From: Prevotellaceae bacterium
GTDB lineage: Bacteria > Bacteroidota > Bacteroidia > Bacteroidales > Bacteroidaceae
Assembly: GCA_021204545.1 (NCBI GenBank)
Contig: JAJPZF010000034.1
Location: 1-5,889 of the forward strand
Length of the DNA: 5,889 nucleotides
Reading direction: 5' to 3'
How positions within the stretch are numbered: position 1 is the first letter of the stretch; each line of letters starts with the position of its first letter. The notes below the pieces were generated by a model. It worked only from the letters and a program-made list of their open reading frames with translations. It was not told where the DNA came from and ran no database searches. The translations under genes were made by a program, and so were the position numbers. Positions 5,296-5,889 of the stretch are shown here, one piece after another.

Positions 5296-5889
5296 TGTGT
5301 CTCTCCTTTGCCTACTACGTATTGTGCCGCCTGAAGCATACTGAAGGCGTGCTGCCTCAGGGCGTTGAACGCGCTGTCCTCCGTGTGCTGAAGCTCCCCG
5401 TCGAGGTAGAGGAACGTCTGCTCCGTCGAGGGGTTGAAGACGAAGAGGCGGTCTTCGCTCCTCGCCCCAATGACGTTGTCCGCCGTGTAGAAGGCGCAGG
5501 GGCGGCGTCTCGCAAGCAAGTCCACGCCGAAGTTGTTCTGCTCCGCCCCGATGCCAAGCAGGCTTAGGAGCGTGGCGAAGAAGGGCTGCCGCTGCGTCTT
5601 AAGCCTGTCGATGGCGAAGCTGAAGAGGAAGTCGTCCTGCACGCCGAAGCTGTTCACCACCTTGTCCCGCGGGTAGTTCTCCTGGCTGTATATCTCCTCG
5701 TAGCCGTTCGTGCGGAAGAAAGCGTTCATGTTGTCGTACTGCGACTCGTGGGTCATGAAGAACATCGTGCGGTATCCCTCCCCTTTAAGCACGGTTGGCA
5801 GCCCATTATATAAAGGTATGTCGCTCCCCTTCATCTGGCTCACCTTAATCGGGTTGTAGCCTCGCCTGCCGCGGATGCCGAAGAGGCAA
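5292..5889 (-). CDS. LTA-synthase-like sulfatase (alkaline phosphatase superfamily), partial, with apparent in-frame internal losses
   Basis: The frame is open from the right edge to TGA (5294-5292), 198 visible residues, so the gene begins outside the window; the GTG at 5843 is internal. From memory of the family, three conserved blocks are recognisable. GIRGRRGYNPIKVSQ (visible residues 4-18) resembles the segment that follows the N-terminal membrane region. A second block starts IPLYNGLPTVLKGEGYRT, continues through MTHESQYDNM and ends FFATLLS. The third starts LLGIGAEQNNFGVDLL and continues FYTADNVIGAR to the C-terminus. The stretch with the catalytic threonine (between blocks 1 and 2) and the stretch with the ASP-HIS-GLY metal site and the YNH segment (between blocks 2 and 3) appear absent. 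Full-length relatives are phosphoglycerol-transferase-like envelope enzymes. This copy is probably inactive, or else an assembly artefact. Its stop overlaps the GtrA start by 4 nt. Confidence 0.78.
   Translation of the reverse strand, partial: CLFGIRGRRGYNPIKVSQMKGSDIPLYNGLPTVLKGEGYRTMFFMTHESQYDNMNAFFRTNGYEEIYSQENYPRDKVVNSFGVQDDFLFSFAIDRLKTQRQPFFATLLSLLGIGAEQNNFGVDLLARRRPCAFYTADNVIGARSEDRLFVFNPSTEQTFLYLDGELQHTEDSAFNALRQHAFSMLQAAQYVVGKGETQ
5303..5309 (-). promoter_or_regulatory. Shine-Dalgarno-like site for the GtrA GTG start
   Basis: AAAGGAG on the minus strand lies 7 nt before the GTG at 5295, inside the 3' end of the sulfatase-like gene. Strong sites of this kind are uncommon in Bacteroidetes, and this one supports the non-ATG start and independent re-initiation there. 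Confidence 0.55.

Overview
The window looks like chromosomal DNA of a fairly GC-rich member of the Bacteroidales (Prevotella/Bacteroides-like). Four signs support this. The upstream regions carry TAnnTTTG-type -7 promoter elements, and most starts lack a Shine-Dalgarno sequence. There is a BspA-type leucine-rich-repeat lipoprotein with an acidic stretch right after the lipid-anchored cysteine. The TolC homologue and periplasmic adaptor are of Bacteroidetes type. An LTA-synthase-like sulfatase precedes GtrA and GtrB-type membrane genes. The genus cannot be fixed from this stretch alone.

Layout. Positions 1-2104 (minus strand) hold an efflux operon: a TolC-family outer-membrane protein, then, after a 30-nt gap, a MacA/HlyD-type lipoprotein adaptor that runs off the left edge. 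An inner-membrane transporter is expected beyond the edge. Positions 2105-2198 form a compact divergent promoter region. Positions 2199-2801 (plus) encode riboflavin synthase (two lumazine-binding domains), and 2878-3852 (plus) encode the surface-type LRR lipoprotein. Positions 3853-3985, between convergent genes, contain three short hairpin units at an exact 24-nt period. Positions 3986-5889 (minus) are a tightly packed set: a truncated-looking sulfatase (5' end outside the window), a GtrA-family membrane protein and a GtrB/DPM1-type family 2 glycosyltransferase. Each is joined to the next by a 4-nt stop/start overlap.

How they work together. The TolC and adaptor proteins would form the outer-membrane and periplasmic parts of one tripartite pump. 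The glycosyltransferase and GtrA would make and flip a polyprenyl-phosphate-linked sugar for cell-envelope modification. Riboflavin synthase and the LRR lipoprotein have no evident functional link to their neighbours.

The most unusual points are two. The sulfatase ORF stays open and in frame, yet appears to lack two internal blocks that contain the catalytic centre. The 24-nt-period hairpin array sits between the convergent genes. No mobile element, CRISPR array, tRNA or rRNA is visible.
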